Of a stretch of 64,000 nt of DNA, positions 51,705 through 59,916 are shown one piece after another. The notes under the pieces were generated by a model that was given only the letters and a program-made list of their open reading frames with translations, had not been told where the DNA came from and searched no databases. Positions within the stretch are counted from its first letter, which is position 1. Every line of letters starts with the position of its first letter. This stretch comes from Acidiflorens sp963847715 (GTDB lineage Bacteria; Acidobacteriota; Terriglobia; Terriglobales; Acidobacteriaceae), in assembly GCA_963847715.1 (NCBI GenBank), contig CAWKAZ010000014.1, positions 124,001 to 188,000 on the forward strand, in the 5' to 3' direction. Position numbers and translations under genes: made by a program.

Positions 51705-52703
51705 TTGAGTCAGCTTCAGCGCGTTAAGATCAGCGCTCTCGGTACCTACGTTCCGCCCCGCCTTCTCACTAACGCAGACCTCGCAAAGATGGTCGAAACC
51801 AACGATCAGTGGATCATGGAGCGAGTCGGCATTCGTGAACGTCACATTGTGGATAAAGGCGTGGCGACCAGCGATCTGGCGGTTGAGGCGGCGAAGAAGG
51901 CGCTCGCTGCGCGCGGCATCGAGCCGTCCGAACTGGATGCGATCATTGTGGGAACGGTTACTCCAGACATGTTTTTTCCCTCGACGGCTTGTCTGGTGCA
52001 AGCCAAGTTGGGCGCGAAAAACGTCTGGGGATTCGATGTTTCGGCTGCGTGTTCGGCTTTTGTGTACGCGCTGCAAACTGGAGCCCAGTTCGTTGCCACC
52101 GGAGCGCATAAGAAAGTGCTTGTCATCGGGGCGGACGTCATGTCGTCGATCATTGACTACACCGATCGTGCGACCTGCGTGATCTTCGGCGATGGAGCGG
52201 GCGCCGTCCTGCTCGAACCGGCGGACGACGATTCCCTCGGACTGATTGACTTTGTCCACGAAGTGGATGGAGCCGGCGCGTGCTCGCTGTACATGCCAGG
52301 CGGAGGAAGTTTGAATCCGTCCAGTCACGAGACCGTCGATAAGAAAATGCACTTCGTTCATCAGGATGGAGGGGCAGTCTTTAAGTTCGCGGTGCGCAAG
52401 ATGGCAGTGCTCTGCGAAGAGATTCTCAAGCGCAACAACATCGATGGCAGCGAGATCGACGCTTTCATTCCCCACCAGGCAAACAAGCGGATCATCAACG
52501 CGACTGCCGATCGCCTGAAGATGCGCCCGGAAGCGGTCATCATCAATATCGAGAACTACGGAAACACAACCGCGGGGACCATCCCGCTGGCCATGGAAAC
52601 GGCGCGCCAGGAAGGCAAACTCAAGAAGGGAAGTCTGGTGCTGCTGGCGTCGGTGGGCGCCGGTTTTACGAGTGGAGCTACGTTGCTGCGCTGGGCGTAT
52701 TAA
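51705..52703 (+). CDS. fabH: 3-oxoacyl-ACP synthase III
   Basis: 332 residues from TTG 51705, positioned behind CCAGGAGACCTCA; the frame extends upstream but overlaps the previous gene. It starts fatty-acid synthesis by condensing acetyl-CoA (or branched acyl-CoA) with malonyl-ACP. The catalytic triad is intact: Cys116 in VSAACSAF, His257 in IPHQANKRI and Asn287 in ENYGNTTAG. Dimer motif IVGTVTPDMFFPSTA and the end GAGFTSGATLLRW are also canonical. It is followed by an inverted tandem array and the convergent purQ. Confidence 0.97.
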   Translation: MSQLQRVKISALGTYVPPRLLTNADLAKMVETNDQWIMERVGIRERHIVDKGVATSDLAVEAAKKALAARGIEPSELDAIIVGTVTPDMFFPSTACLVQAKLGAKNVWGFDVSAACSAFVYALQTGAQFVATGAHKKVLVIGADVMSSIIDYTDRATCVIFGDGAGAVLLEPADDDSLGLIDFVHEVDGAGACSLYMPGGGSLNPSSHETVDKKMHFVHQDGGAVFKFAVRKMAVLCEEILKRNNIDGSEIDAFIPHQANKRIINATADRLKMRPEAVIINIENYGNTTAGTIPLAMETARQEGKLKKGSLVLLASVGAGFTSGATLLRWAY

Positions 52704-52707
52704 GGCC

Positions 52708-52800
52708 AGGTTTCAACGTTTCAGAGTTTCAAGGTTTCAAAGATCTCACTATCGTGTAAGAAGTGGTCTTACGTTGAAACTCTGAAACCTTGAAACCTTA
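52708..52800. repeat. Inverted short tandem repeats (GTTTCAAG unit) between fabH and purQ
   Basis: Left arm 52708-52740 (AGGTTTCAACGTTTCAG then AGTTTCAAGGTTTCAA), right arm 52774-52800 (TTGAAACTCTGAAACC then TTGAAACCTTA). Units repeat with an 8-nt period. The right arm overlaps the TAA stop codon of purQ. It resembles the array at 45211-45314 in unit sequence. Confidence 0.8.
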
Positions 52801-53493
52801 CTTTTCCGCCATCGCTCCCACCAAAGACTCAAATATCTTGAACCCATCGACCCCTCCAAGTTCCGGCTCGGCAGAGCGCTCTGGATGGGGCATCATGCCG
52901 AGTACATTGCGTCCGGGACCGCAGATCCCAGCGATGTTTTCGAGAGATCCGTTGGGATTCGCTTCAGACGTGATTTCGCCGCCTGCATTTGAATAACGGA
53001 ACACGATGCGATTGTTGCGTTTGAGTTCCGCAAGTGTCGTCTCGTCGCAGAAATAATTGCCTTCCATGTGGCCGATGGGAATGGTCAACACTTCGCCCTT
53101 GCGACACGCGCTCGTAAACGGCGTTTCGTTGTTCTCCACTCTCACCTGAACTGGTTTGCAGACGTATTTCAGACCGACATTCCGCATCAGGGCGCCGGGC
53201 AACAGGCCCGACTCACATAGGATCTGGAAACCGTTGCAGATGCCAAGCACAAGTCCGCCACCGGCCGCGAACTTACGGACGGATTCCATGACCGGCGAAA
53301 ACTTGGCGATGGCGCCAGTGCGGAGATAGTCGCCATAGGCGAAGCCTCCGGGGACAATGATGGCGTCGCAGTTCTCGAGATCGTGCGAATCGTGCCACAG
53401 AAAGGTCACGGGCTGTTTGGCCACCTGCTGAATGGTCCAGTAGGCATCGTGGTCGCAGTTCGAACCGGGAAAAATAATGACGCCAAATTTCAT
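52798..53493 (-). CDS. purQ: Phosphoribosylformylglycinamidine synthase, glutaminase subunit
   Basis: 231 residues from ATG 53493, behind GAGGATTTCC. It supplies ammonia from glutamine to PurL in purine synthesis. It is a class-I glutaminase: FGVIIFPGSNCDHD at the start, PGGFAYGDYLR, nucleophile Cys in LGICNGFQIL and the His/Glu pair in MPHPERS. The PurS and PurL partners are not in the window. Monocistronic as seen. Confidence 0.97.
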   Translation of the reverse strand: MKFGVIIFPGSNCDHDAYWTIQQVAKQPVTFLWHDSHDLENCDAIIVPGGFAYGDYLRTGAIAKFSPVMESVRKFAAGGGLVLGICNGFQILCESGLLPGALMRNVGLKYVCKPVQVRVENNETPFTSACRKGEVLTIPIGHMEGNYFCDETTLAELKRNNRIVFRYSNAGGEITSEANPNGSLENIAGICGPGRNVLGMMPHPERSAEPELGGVDGFKIFESLVGAMAEK

Positions 53494-53705
53494 GGAAATC
53501 CTCAACCGCAGCTTGCCGATAATGTGATTGTCAAAGATGAAGGCAGGAAAAGTCAAAGGCGACTACGGTGCGGGGATGTCGCGCGAACCTGTGCTTACAC
53601 TAGCAGACGGAGCGATTCTTTTTGACAGGCAAATTGGGGTCGATGAGAATAAGCGGTATTCGGGTGTGCCGGGGCGAACCTAATTTCACAAATTGGAGGA
53701 GAACC

Positions 53706-53966
53706 ATGACAAAAGGAATTGTTACGGCTGTTATCTGTGTGTGTCTATCTTTTGCTGCCGGAATCGCGGTGGCCGAAAAAGTCCACGACTGGGCCGACCT
53801 CGAGGCGGCGCATGACCATACGCAGCAAGCCATTCATGAGATGGAGCGCGCTCGCTCCGCCAACCATTACGACATGAAGGGGCACGGAGTGAAAGCGGAA
53901 GAGCATCTGCGGGCAGCCGAGCACGAACTAGGCGAGTCGATCGAAGCGGCTAGGGCGTCAAGGTAG
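53706..53966 (+). CDS. Small exported helical protein
   Basis: 86 residues from ATG 53706, behind TTGGAGGAGAACC, a very strong ribosome-binding site. The signal peptide IVTAVICVCLSFAAGIAVA gives a mature protein of about 63 residues. It is His/Glu/Ala-rich and helical (DWADLEAAHDHTQQAIHEME, then HGVKAEEHLRAAEHELGESI), with seven His residues. Similar small periplasmic proteins in proteobacteria are called metal-responsive or unknown. Metal binding is conceivable, not shown. A terminator follows 70 nt downstream. Confidence 0.75.
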   Translation: MTKGIVTAVICVCLSFAAGIAVAEKVHDWADLEAAHDHTQQAIHEMERARSANHYDMKGHGVKAEEHLRAAEHELGESIEAARASR

Positions 53967-54038
53967 CAAGGCTTCAGCCGCGAATCGTCGCTCAGCAGTC
54001 GGGCCGACGTACGATTCAACACTAGATCCATCATTATC

Positions 54039-54086
54039 AGCCATCCGTCGTCGGGGGACTTTCCCCCAAACGGCAGATGGCTTTTC
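54039..54086 (+). terminator. Rho-independent terminator
   Basis: Outer stem AGCCATC (54039-54045) with GATGGCT (54076-54082), inner stem GGGGG/CCCCC, followed by TTTT. It terminates the small exported-protein gene and may also serve the convergent gene. Confidence 0.75.
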
Positions 54087-54117
54087 TGTGTCCAGGCAGT
54101 TCTTAAATGCTCAGCGA

Positions 54118-54522
54118 TCAAGCATTGACCGAAACCGGAGAAGCTTGTATCGGTGGCTCGATTCCGGACTGCGCGCCGATTGGCGATTGCGGCAACTGCG
54201 CCAGCAGTTGAGAGTACGCCTGCTGAGCGGCGGAAATGCTGCCAGTAGACAGATCCTGGCCAAGTTGGGCGAGTAGCTGAGAGGTATTTTGATCGGGCGC
54301 GGGAACGGGACCTCCCCCAGCATGTATATGGCGATGCAGTCTGGGAGCGGGATCCGCTGGGTTCTTGAGATCCTGTTGAAGAGTGGTGTAGTCCTGTTGA
54401 GCGGCTGAGAGATTTCCGGACTTCAAGTCCTGCCCGAGTTGGGCGAAATCTTGTTGAACGATCTTGCTGGACGCAGAAAGCGGCTGAGCGAAGGTGCTGC
54501 TAGGTATCGCGGTAATCGACAT
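54118..54522 (-). CDS. Protein with two tandem helical repeats
   Basis: 134 residues from ATG 54522, behind GAGGTACCACA. Two copies of a helix-pair motif are evident: FAQLGQDLKSGNLSAAQQDY followed by TTLQQDL, and LAQLGQDLSTGSISAAQQAY followed by SQLLAQL. They are separated by a Pro/His/Gly-rich linker (HRHIHAGGGPVPAPDQ). There is no signal peptide. Similar proteins are common in Acidobacteriota and carry two or three such units; no function is known. Monocistronic. Confidence 0.72.
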   Translation of the reverse strand: MSITAIPSSTFAQPLSASSKIVQQDFAQLGQDLKSGNLSAAQQDYTTLQQDLKNPADPAPRLHRHIHAGGGPVPAPDQNTSQLLAQLGQDLSTGSISAAQQAYSQLLAQLPQSPIGAQSGIEPPIQASPVSVNA

Positions 54523-54800
54523 TGTGGTACCTCGATGTAAAGTATGTGCGCATTCAGCCGGGAATGTTTCGGCCTGACCGTCAGCGACTTCAGAGTGAAC
54601 CCAATCCACCACAATGCACGCTCAGTTCCATCTCTAACCAGGGTTCGGTGCCGACGAATGCAGTAGTGTTTCGCGGTGTTTACAGACTCCAGCATCGGAG
54701 GATGTGTCCAGCAGTTAGGGATGGGGAAAAATCTGCCGAGCGTGAATCGGCAAGCCTTGCCTACCGCGTTCTATTTAGTCGGCCAAGAGCGAATCTCGAA

Positions 54801-54826
54801 ACTGTTCGCGGAAACAGTACACTGTT
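54801..54826 (+). promoter_or_regulatory. Candidate operator of the iron-exporter gene
   Basis: Three alternating 6-mers: ACTGTT (54801-54806), AACAGT (54813-54818) and ACTGTT (54821-54826). The last two form AACAGT-AC-ACTGTT, which ends only 5 nt before the start codon. It does not match the Fur consensus well. The rest of the 308-nt gap 54523-54830 shows nothing else. Confidence 0.5.
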
Positions 54827-54830
54827 CGGC

Positions 54831-55787
54831 ATGGCACGAAACTTCAAGGATCTGTCGGAGCGCGAAATTCTGGCGCTCGCTATTTCACTGGAAGAAGAAG
54901 ACGGACGAGTCTACGCCGACTTTGCCGAAGGCTTGCGCGAGACTTATCCGGCGACTGCGAAGCTCTTTGATGACATGGGAGCGGAAGAATCCGAGCATAA
55001 GGCGTCGCTCTTCGAAACTTACCGCGCGCGATTCGGGGAGCACATTCCGCTGATCCGTCGGCAGGACGTCAAGGGCTTCGTATTTCGGCGGCCGTTCTGG
55101 TTGACGCGTCCTTTGAAGATTGCAGAGGTACGCAAGCAAGCCGAGATCATGGAACTGGAGACGCGCCAGTTTTATCAGAAAGCGATTGGCCAGGTGACGG
55201 ATGCCGGGATTCGGAAACTGCTGGGCGATCTGGAAGAGGTAGAGCGCAAGCACCAGGCTACGGCCGAGGCGATGTCGGAGAGCATCGCGCAGACAGCGGA
55301 AAAGACCGAGGACGATGCGCAGCGCCGTCTGTTTGTATTGCAGATCGTGCAACCGGGACTGGCGGGGCTGATGGACGGGTCGGTTTCGACCCTGGCTCCC
55401 GTGTTCGCCGCGGCCTTCGCTACGAAGAGCAGCCATGATGCGTTTCTCGTCGGCTTGGCGGCATCGATTGGAGCAGGAATCTCCATGGCGTTTGCAGAAG
55501 CTTTGTCCGATGACGGATCGATGACCGGGCGCGGCCGTCCGATGCTGCGCGGTGCGGTGACGGGTCTGATGACGGCGGCGGGCGGGATCGGCCATACGCT
55601 TCCGTTCCTGCTGTCGAATTTTCATGTAGCGTTTACCGCAGCGGTGATCATCGTAGCGCTCGAGTTAGCAACGATCGCCTGGGTTCGTAACCGGTATATG
55701 GATACTCCGTTGCTGTCGGCGGCGTTTCAGGTAGTCGTGGGAGGAGTGCTGGTGTTTGTCGTGGGGATTTGGATCGGGAGTTCGTGA
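54831..55787 (+). CDS. mbfA: MbfA-like ferritin/VIT1 membrane iron exporter
   Basis: 318 residues from ATG 54831. Residues 1-150 are a ferritin-like four-helix domain with di-iron ligands: ISLEEEDGRVYADFAEGL, GAEESEHKASLFE, then IMELETRQFYQKAIG and LEEVERKHQAT, each with Glu/ExxH pairs. Residues 170-318 are a VIT1/CCC1-type transporter with four helices (LMDGSVSTLAPVFAAAFAT, SIGAGISMAFAEALSDDGS, TLPFLLSNFHVAFTAAVIIV). This fusion is the plan of MbfA from Agrobacterium and Bradyrhizobium, which exports ferrous iron and gives resistance to iron and peroxide. A Fur gene lies nearby. Confidence 0.9.
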   Translation: MARNFKDLSEREILALAISLEEEDGRVYADFAEGLRETYPATAKLFDDMGAEESEHKASLFETYRARFGEHIPLIRRQDVKGFVFRRPFWLTRPLKIAEVRKQAEIMELETRQFYQKAIGQVTDAGIRKLLGDLEEVERKHQATAEAMSESIAQTAEKTEDDAQRRLFVLQIVQPGLAGLMDGSVSTLAPVFAAAFATKSSHDAFLVGLAASIGAGISMAFAEALSDDGSMTGRGRPMLRGAVTGLMTAAGGIGHTLPFLLSNFHVAFTAAVIIVALELATIAWVRNRYMDTPLLSAAFQVVVGGVLVFVVGIWIGSS

Positions 55788-55855
55788 AGACGGGGTTGCG
55801 AATTGGCTGGGCTCTTGCCCGTGAGAGTAAACTTAGAGAAAGATTGGTTGGAGAA

Positions 55856-56077
55856 ATGTCTATGCAACGAAATGAAGTGATCACGAAGGATCCAGAGATC
55901 CTCGGGGGGACGCCCGTCTTTCGAGGAACGCGAGTGCCGTTTCAGACTCTGTTGGACTATCTGGAAGGTGGTCAAACGCTGGATACATTTCTTGAGGACT
56001 TTCCAACCGTGACCCGCGATGCAGCGGTGCGAGCCTTGGACCACGCCAAGTTACTCCTCGTCAGCCAACTTAAATGA
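55856..56077 (+). CDS. DUF433-family antitoxin-like protein
   Basis: 73 residues from ATG 55856, behind TTGGAGAA. The sequence ITKDPEILGGTPVFRGTRVP and DYLEGGQTLDTFLEDFPTVT is the DUF433 signature, a helix-turn-helix-like domain. Genes of this family are regularly followed by DUF5615 PIN-like genes, as here, with a 4-bp ATGA overlap. They are predicted antitoxins (VapB-like). No operator is recognised. Confidence 0.87.
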   Translation: MSMQRNEVITKDPEILGGTPVFRGTRVPFQTLLDYLEGGQTLDTFLEDFPTVTRDAAVRALDHAKLLLVSQLK

Positions 56078-56397
56078 AACTGCTGCTCGACGAGTGTCTC
56101 CCGCGAAAACTCAAGAATCATCTGGTTGGGCATGAATGCTGTACTGTTCCCGAAGCAGGTTGGGCAGGGAAAAAGAACGGTGAATTATTGCTTCTGGCGG
56201 AGAAGTCTGGTTTTGAGAGTTTTCTGACCCTTGATCAAGGGATCGAGTACGAGCAAAACCTCAAGGGACATGAAATCGCTATTGTTATTCTAACCGCGAG
56301 ATCCAGCCAACTATCAGGTCTCTTGCCAAGAGTGCCTACGGTACTCGAAGTGCTGCGCTCGGTCAGAGCAGGCCAACTTGTCCGCGTGCCTGAATGA
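56074..56397 (+). CDS. DUF5615 PIN-like protein (predicted toxin)
   Basis: 107 residues. The PIN-like (Mut7-C) core is visible: KLLLDECLPRKLKNHL with the first acidic Asp-Glu, VPEAGWAGKKNGELLLLAE with a Glu, and FLTLDQGIEYEQNL with a third Asp. These acidic residues would bind a metal for RNA cleavage. With the upstream DUF433 gene it forms a predicted type II toxin-antitoxin pair; function has not been shown for most members. Its stop overlaps the ATG of a longer form of the next gene. Confidence 0.85.
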   Translation: MKLLLDECLPRKLKNHLVGHECCTVPEAGWAGKKNGELLLLAEKSGFESFLTLDQGIEYEQNLKGHEIAIVILTARSSQLSGLLPRVPTVLEVLRSVRAGQLVRVPE

Positions 56398-56453
56398 CTC
56401 GCCACAACCCGAAAACTCTGCGTCCCCCTGGCCTTCCCGGTGATCTATTTCCT

Positions 56454-57407
56454 ATGGAAGCCACCACCCGGCCACCAGCTTGGAAGACCTTGCTGGCCTT
56501 CGGAATTATCTATTTTGTCTGGGGATCGACTTTTCTGGCGATCCGCGTCGGCGTACGCGAAGTCCCCCCGCTCATCCTGGCCAGCATGCGGTTTTTCGTG
56601 GCTGGCGCGGCACTCTTCTTGTGGCTAAAGCTGAAGGGGACGCCTTCTCCGACCGGCCGCGAGTGGATGGCAGCTACACTTCTTTCTATTTGCATCTTTG
56701 TTATTGATTACGGCTTGTTGTTCTGGGCGGAACAGCGTGTGCCCTCGGGAATCGCGGCAGTCATGCTGGCGACCATCCCAGTCTTTATGGCCCTTTCGGA
56801 AATCATCATTCTGCGCACGCAACAGCTCACGTCGCGGCTGGCTGTGGCTTTGTTAATTGGAATCGGCGGTGTGGCAGTTCTTGTCAGCCGCTCCCTGAGC
56901 CTCGGTGAAACTCCGATTGACCGCACCGGAGCAGTCGCCCTGGTAATCGCGGCGATTAGTTGGTCGATCGCCTCGGCGCTGACACGGAAGCTTCCGCTGC
57001 CTGCGTCAAAAGCGATGAGTTCCGGAGCGCAGATGCTGGTGGGAGGAATCCTACTGGCGCTGGTGGGCGCAATGTTCGGTGAATTTCGGGGCTTTCACAT
57101 TACCGCGGTCTCACGCGGTGCCTGGTTTGCGCTCGCCTACTTGATCGTCGCCGGCTCGATCGTGGGATTTACTGCCTACGTGTGGCTCATCCATCATGAA
57201 TCCCCGACGAAAGTTGGTACGTACGCATACGTTAACCCCGTGGTGGCGGTGATTGTCGGGTACTTTCTGGGCGGCGAGTCGGTTGGTCCGCGAACCTTGC
57301 TGGGAACGCTGCTCGTGCTGGTCAGCGTGATTGTGATTACCACCACACGGTCGAAGAAGCCCGTGGTTGCGCCGCTGCGCGAGCCATTGCAGGAGTTGGC
57401 GGACTAG
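56454..57407 (+). CDS. DMT-superfamily (EamA) transporter
   Basis: 317 residues from ATG 56454; an ATG at 56394 would overlap the previous stop but gives an unlikely extension. Ten transmembrane helices in two EamA repeats are visible, including LLAFGIIYFVWGSTFLAIRV, VIDYGLLFWAEQRVPSGIAA (first repeat) and SIVGFTAYVWLIHHESPTKV, GTYAYVNPVVAVIVGYFLGG (second). The pattern matches YedA/RhtA-type exporters of amino acids or other metabolites. The final helix ends in a basic tail. Substrate unknown. Confidence 0.92.
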   Translation: MEATTRPPAWKTLLAFGIIYFVWGSTFLAIRVGVREVPPLILASMRFFVAGAALFLWLKLKGTPSPTGREWMAATLLSICIFVIDYGLLFWAEQRVPSGIAAVMLATIPVFMALSEIIILRTQQLTSRLAVALLIGIGGVAVLVSRSLSLGETPIDRTGAVALVIAAISWSIASALTRKLPLPASKAMSSGAQMLVGGILLALVGAMFGEFRGFHITAVSRGAWFALAYLIVAGSIVGFTAYVWLIHHESPTKVGTYAYVNPVVAVIVGYFLGGESVGPRTLLGTLLVLVSVIVITTTRSKKPVVAPLREPLQELAD

Positions 57408-57509
57408 TCAGTTTCGACTTTTCGCGCAAATGATAGTTCCGGCACTGGCCTTCCGGACATGATCCGACGATCTCTATTGCCTTCCTGAACGGTGAGTCAG
57501 AATTGGTAC

Positions 57510-58793
57510 ATGTTCGCCGATTCTTTCCCGCACCAGCAAACGAGCCGGGGGTTGTCTTCGGCCTTCTTCTCGGCATTCCTCGCAGCAATCCTCCTCACCG
57601 GCTGTGGCGGAACGACTGCTGCGCCGGCCGGAGGTGGCGGCGGGGGAGGTGGCGGCGGGAGCCTGGCCTGCAACGTCATGACACCCGGGCAAACAGCCAG
57701 TCTGGGTGGCTTTGTTCCGTTCACGGGCAGCAGTTTGTGGAACGCAGACGTCTCTGGAGCGGCGATCGATCCGAACTCCGCCTCACTCATGAGCAACTGG
57801 GTCGGCTCGGTAAACGTGCACCCCGACTTCGGAACTGATCCGACGTATGGCATTCCGTACGTCGTCGTAAACGGCAGCCAGAATTTTGTGAAGGTCAATC
57901 TGGGTGCCTATGGCGACGAGAGCGATCCCGGACCGATGCCTGTCCCCGCGAACGCGCCGATTGAAGGCGGTTCCGGTAGCAGCGGAGACCGTCACGTGCT
58001 GGTGCTCGACAACAGCAACTGCTTCCTCTACGAGCTGTACAACTCCTCGGTGAATGGCGACGGCAGCTGGAACGCGGATTCGACTGCGGTGTGGGATCTT
58101 CTGAGCAGCGGAAATGGGCAGCGTCCGTATACCTGGACATCGGCGGATGCAGCCGGTCTTCCCATTTTTCCGGGGCTGGTGCGCTACGACGAAGTGGCCG
58201 CAGGGAAAATTCAGCATGCCTTCCGCTTCACGCTGCCGAAAACGCGCGCTGCATTCACTCCTCCGGCCTCCCACTGGGCGGCAAACTCGAGCGACCCATC
58301 GGCGCCACCGATGGGCATGCGATTGAGGTTGAAGTCGAACTATGACACTTCAGGTTTCTCCACCAACATGCAGGTGATTTTGACGGCGATGAAAAAGTAC
58401 GGGTTAATTTTGGCGGATAACGGCAGCTCTTTGTATGTGACGGGAGCTTCTGACAGCCGTTGGGGAGCGGACTTGGAATCACTGAAAACCGTGCCCGCCT
58501 CCGCGTTTGAAGTCGTGCAGATGAATCCGGTGTACACGTCGGCAAATGTGCCGTCCGGTGCGGCTCCTGCGGTTGGCAGCTTCACAGCCGCTCCTACGCA
58601 CGTTGCCGCGGGCGGCAGTGTGACGCTGGCGTGGGATGCGGGCACAGCTCAAACCGTCATTATCTCGCCCGAGGTTGGAGCGGCCCGCGGCGGCAGCGTC
58701 ACGGTCAAACCGACTGCAACCACCGTGTATACGCTATATGCGACGAATCAATATGGTCGTACCGCCGCCACCGTGACCGTCAACGTACCTTAG
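57510..58793 (+). CDS. Large secreted lipoprotein
   Basis: 427 residues from ATG 57510 (GTG 57492 possible). A lipoprotein signal (SSAFFSAFLAAILLTGCGG) is followed by a glycine run of ten residues and a conserved domain: GSSLWNADVSGAAIDPNSA, VNVHPDFGTDPTYGIPYVVV, RHVLVLDNSNCFLYELYNSS, KIQHAFRFTLPKTR and MGMRLRLKSNYDTSGF. The last 85 residues look like an Ig-like domain (SVTLAWDAGTAQTVIISPE, YTLYATNQYGRTAATVTV). It resembles surface proteins with unknown carbohydrate or adhesion role. No catalytic residues recognised. Confidence 0.75.
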   Translation: MFADSFPHQQTSRGLSSAFFSAFLAAILLTGCGGTTAAPAGGGGGGGGGGSLACNVMTPGQTASLGGFVPFTGSSLWNADVSGAAIDPNSASLMSNWVGSVNVHPDFGTDPTYGIPYVVVNGSQNFVKVNLGAYGDESDPGPMPVPANAPIEGGSGSSGDRHVLVLDNSNCFLYELYNSSVNGDGSWNADSTAVWDLLSSGNGQRPYTWTSADAAGLPIFPGLVRYDEVAAGKIQHAFRFTLPKTRAAFTPPASHWAANSSDPSAPPMGMRLRLKSNYDTSGFSTNMQVILTAMKKYGLILADNGSSLYVTGASDSRWGADLESLKTVPASAFEVVQMNPVYTSANVPSGAAPAVGSFTAAPTHVAAGGSVTLAWDAGTAQTVIISPEVGAARGGSVTVKPTATTVYTLYATNQYGRTAATVTVNVP

Positions 58794-59500
58794 TAGCGAT
58801 TCTGCTTGTCCCACTGCCGAACCTGCTCCTCGACCGAGAATTTCTCCGCGCTGGGCCGGGCAAACTTCGATTCCAGTAGAAAAGCGTGCGCTTCCACCGG
58901 CACCAGAAAATGAAATCTGGTGTTCACGAAGTTGCGCACGAAGAGTTCGGTGTAGCGTTCGATGCCCAGAACCTGAAACTGCATCGCGTGCACCAGCGCG
59001 TGGAACAGGGATCGATCGGTGAGTTGCTCGTTGAAAACCAACACATCTTGAAATGTTATGGAACTCATGTGAGCAATATCAGGCAGACTGGTGAAGCCGA
59101 GTTCCCGGGCCTGCGCATAAAAAGATGGGTTGGGAACGCGAGTTCCACGGAGTTCCAGGGCCCGCACCTCATGCAGCAGATCTGCTGGAAAGTAGGGGCT
59201 CATCAGGTCTTTTTGCAACTTGCTAAGAGGGGCGGCCGAGGGAAGGTAGTAGTTGCGCTGGTCACGCAGGTACCCGGCTACGCAGTCGATTGCCTGCAGA
59301 ATCTTCGCTTCCGTGAGTCCACCGGGAGCTGCCGGTACGATTTCGTCCGCGGGGATTTGCGACTCGATCGACGAGAAATATTCGTTAATCGCGCTTGCCG
59401 TCTCGATGGATTTTCGCAGCACGTCGCGGCGGCCGTAGCGCGCCAGGTCTTGCGTGGAAAACCGCAGACGCAGCTTGTAAGTGGCGCAATGCGCACTCAT
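58790..59500 (-). CDS. Hypothetical protein with HxxxH-like motif
   Basis: 236 residues from ATG 59500; longer versions run into a short tandem repeat at 59506-59540. The middle contains the motif HALVHAMQFQVLGIERYTEL near residues 165-184, where two His residues are four apart, as in some metallopeptidase-like DUFs, followed by a Glu. The N-terminal half is helical (RRDVLRKSIETASAINEYFS). No signal peptide. I recognise no family. Convergent, overlapping by 4 nt with the lipoprotein gene. Confidence 0.6.
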   Translation of the reverse strand: MSAHCATYKLRLRFSTQDLARYGRRDVLRKSIETASAINEYFSSIESQIPADEIVPAAPGGLTEAKILQAIDCVAGYLRDQRNYYLPSAAPLSKLQKDLMSPYFPADLLHEVRALELRGTRVPNPSFYAQARELGFTSLPDIAHMSSITFQDVLVFNEQLTDRSLFHALVHAMQFQVLGIERYTELFVRNFVNTRFHFLVPVEAHAFLLESKFARPSAEKFSVEEQVRQWDKQNRY

Positions 59501-59765
59501 TAATTCCAGTTCCGCATTCCTCAGTTCCGCATTCAATTGCACGATCGAAAGTCTGTCTTCAGAATTATCCGCTACACACATCTATAAAACTCCTCAATAA
59601 GAATTGTGCACCGGGAGCCGCAAAGAGCGGGCATTCGCCGACCGATCGCTCAAGATGGCACAGCGATGCGGACGGAGCCCCACTTTCGTCTCCGGACGGT
59701 TGCGTAGGTTCCCTAGGGTCACAGCACTAAGTCAGGGTCGATTTTTCGCGAACACTGCTGACACA

Positions 59766-59798
59766 GCAAAAAGCCGCGGGCCACACCTCCACCGCGGC
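59766..59798 (-). terminator. Terminator-like hairpin on the minus strand
   Basis: Read on the minus strand, GCCGCGG (59798-59792) and CCGCGGC (59779-59773) form a 7-bp stem followed by TTTTTGC. It lies upstream of the tetR promoter and could stop minus-strand transcripts coming from the BHMT operon. Confidence 0.5.
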
Positions 59799-59849
59799 AA
59801 ATCGACAGTCCACCGAATCCAGGAGGAAATGGGGGAGGGGAAGGCTGTA

Positions 59850-59878
59850 TTGTCCTTATATCCCATTACGTGTACACT
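59850..59878 (+). promoter_or_regulatory. Promoter of the tetR gene at 59917
   Basis: TTGTCC (59850-59855), a 17-bp spacer and TACACT (59873-59878). The region includes GTGTACAC, a possible operator half. The gene start is 39 nt downstream. The rest of 59501-59916 holds a terminator-like hairpin and the short tandem repeat at 59506-59540, and nothing else recognisable. Confidence 0.5.
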
Positions 59879-59916
59879 GTCAACACAATTCTAGAGGCCG
59901 TCCGAAAGAGGAAAGC

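Noticed and set aside
54522..54830. Long N-terminal extension of the MbfA-like protein
   Set aside because: The frame is open, but the family starts at ATG 54831, and the extension overlaps the divergent gene's start and the candidate operator.
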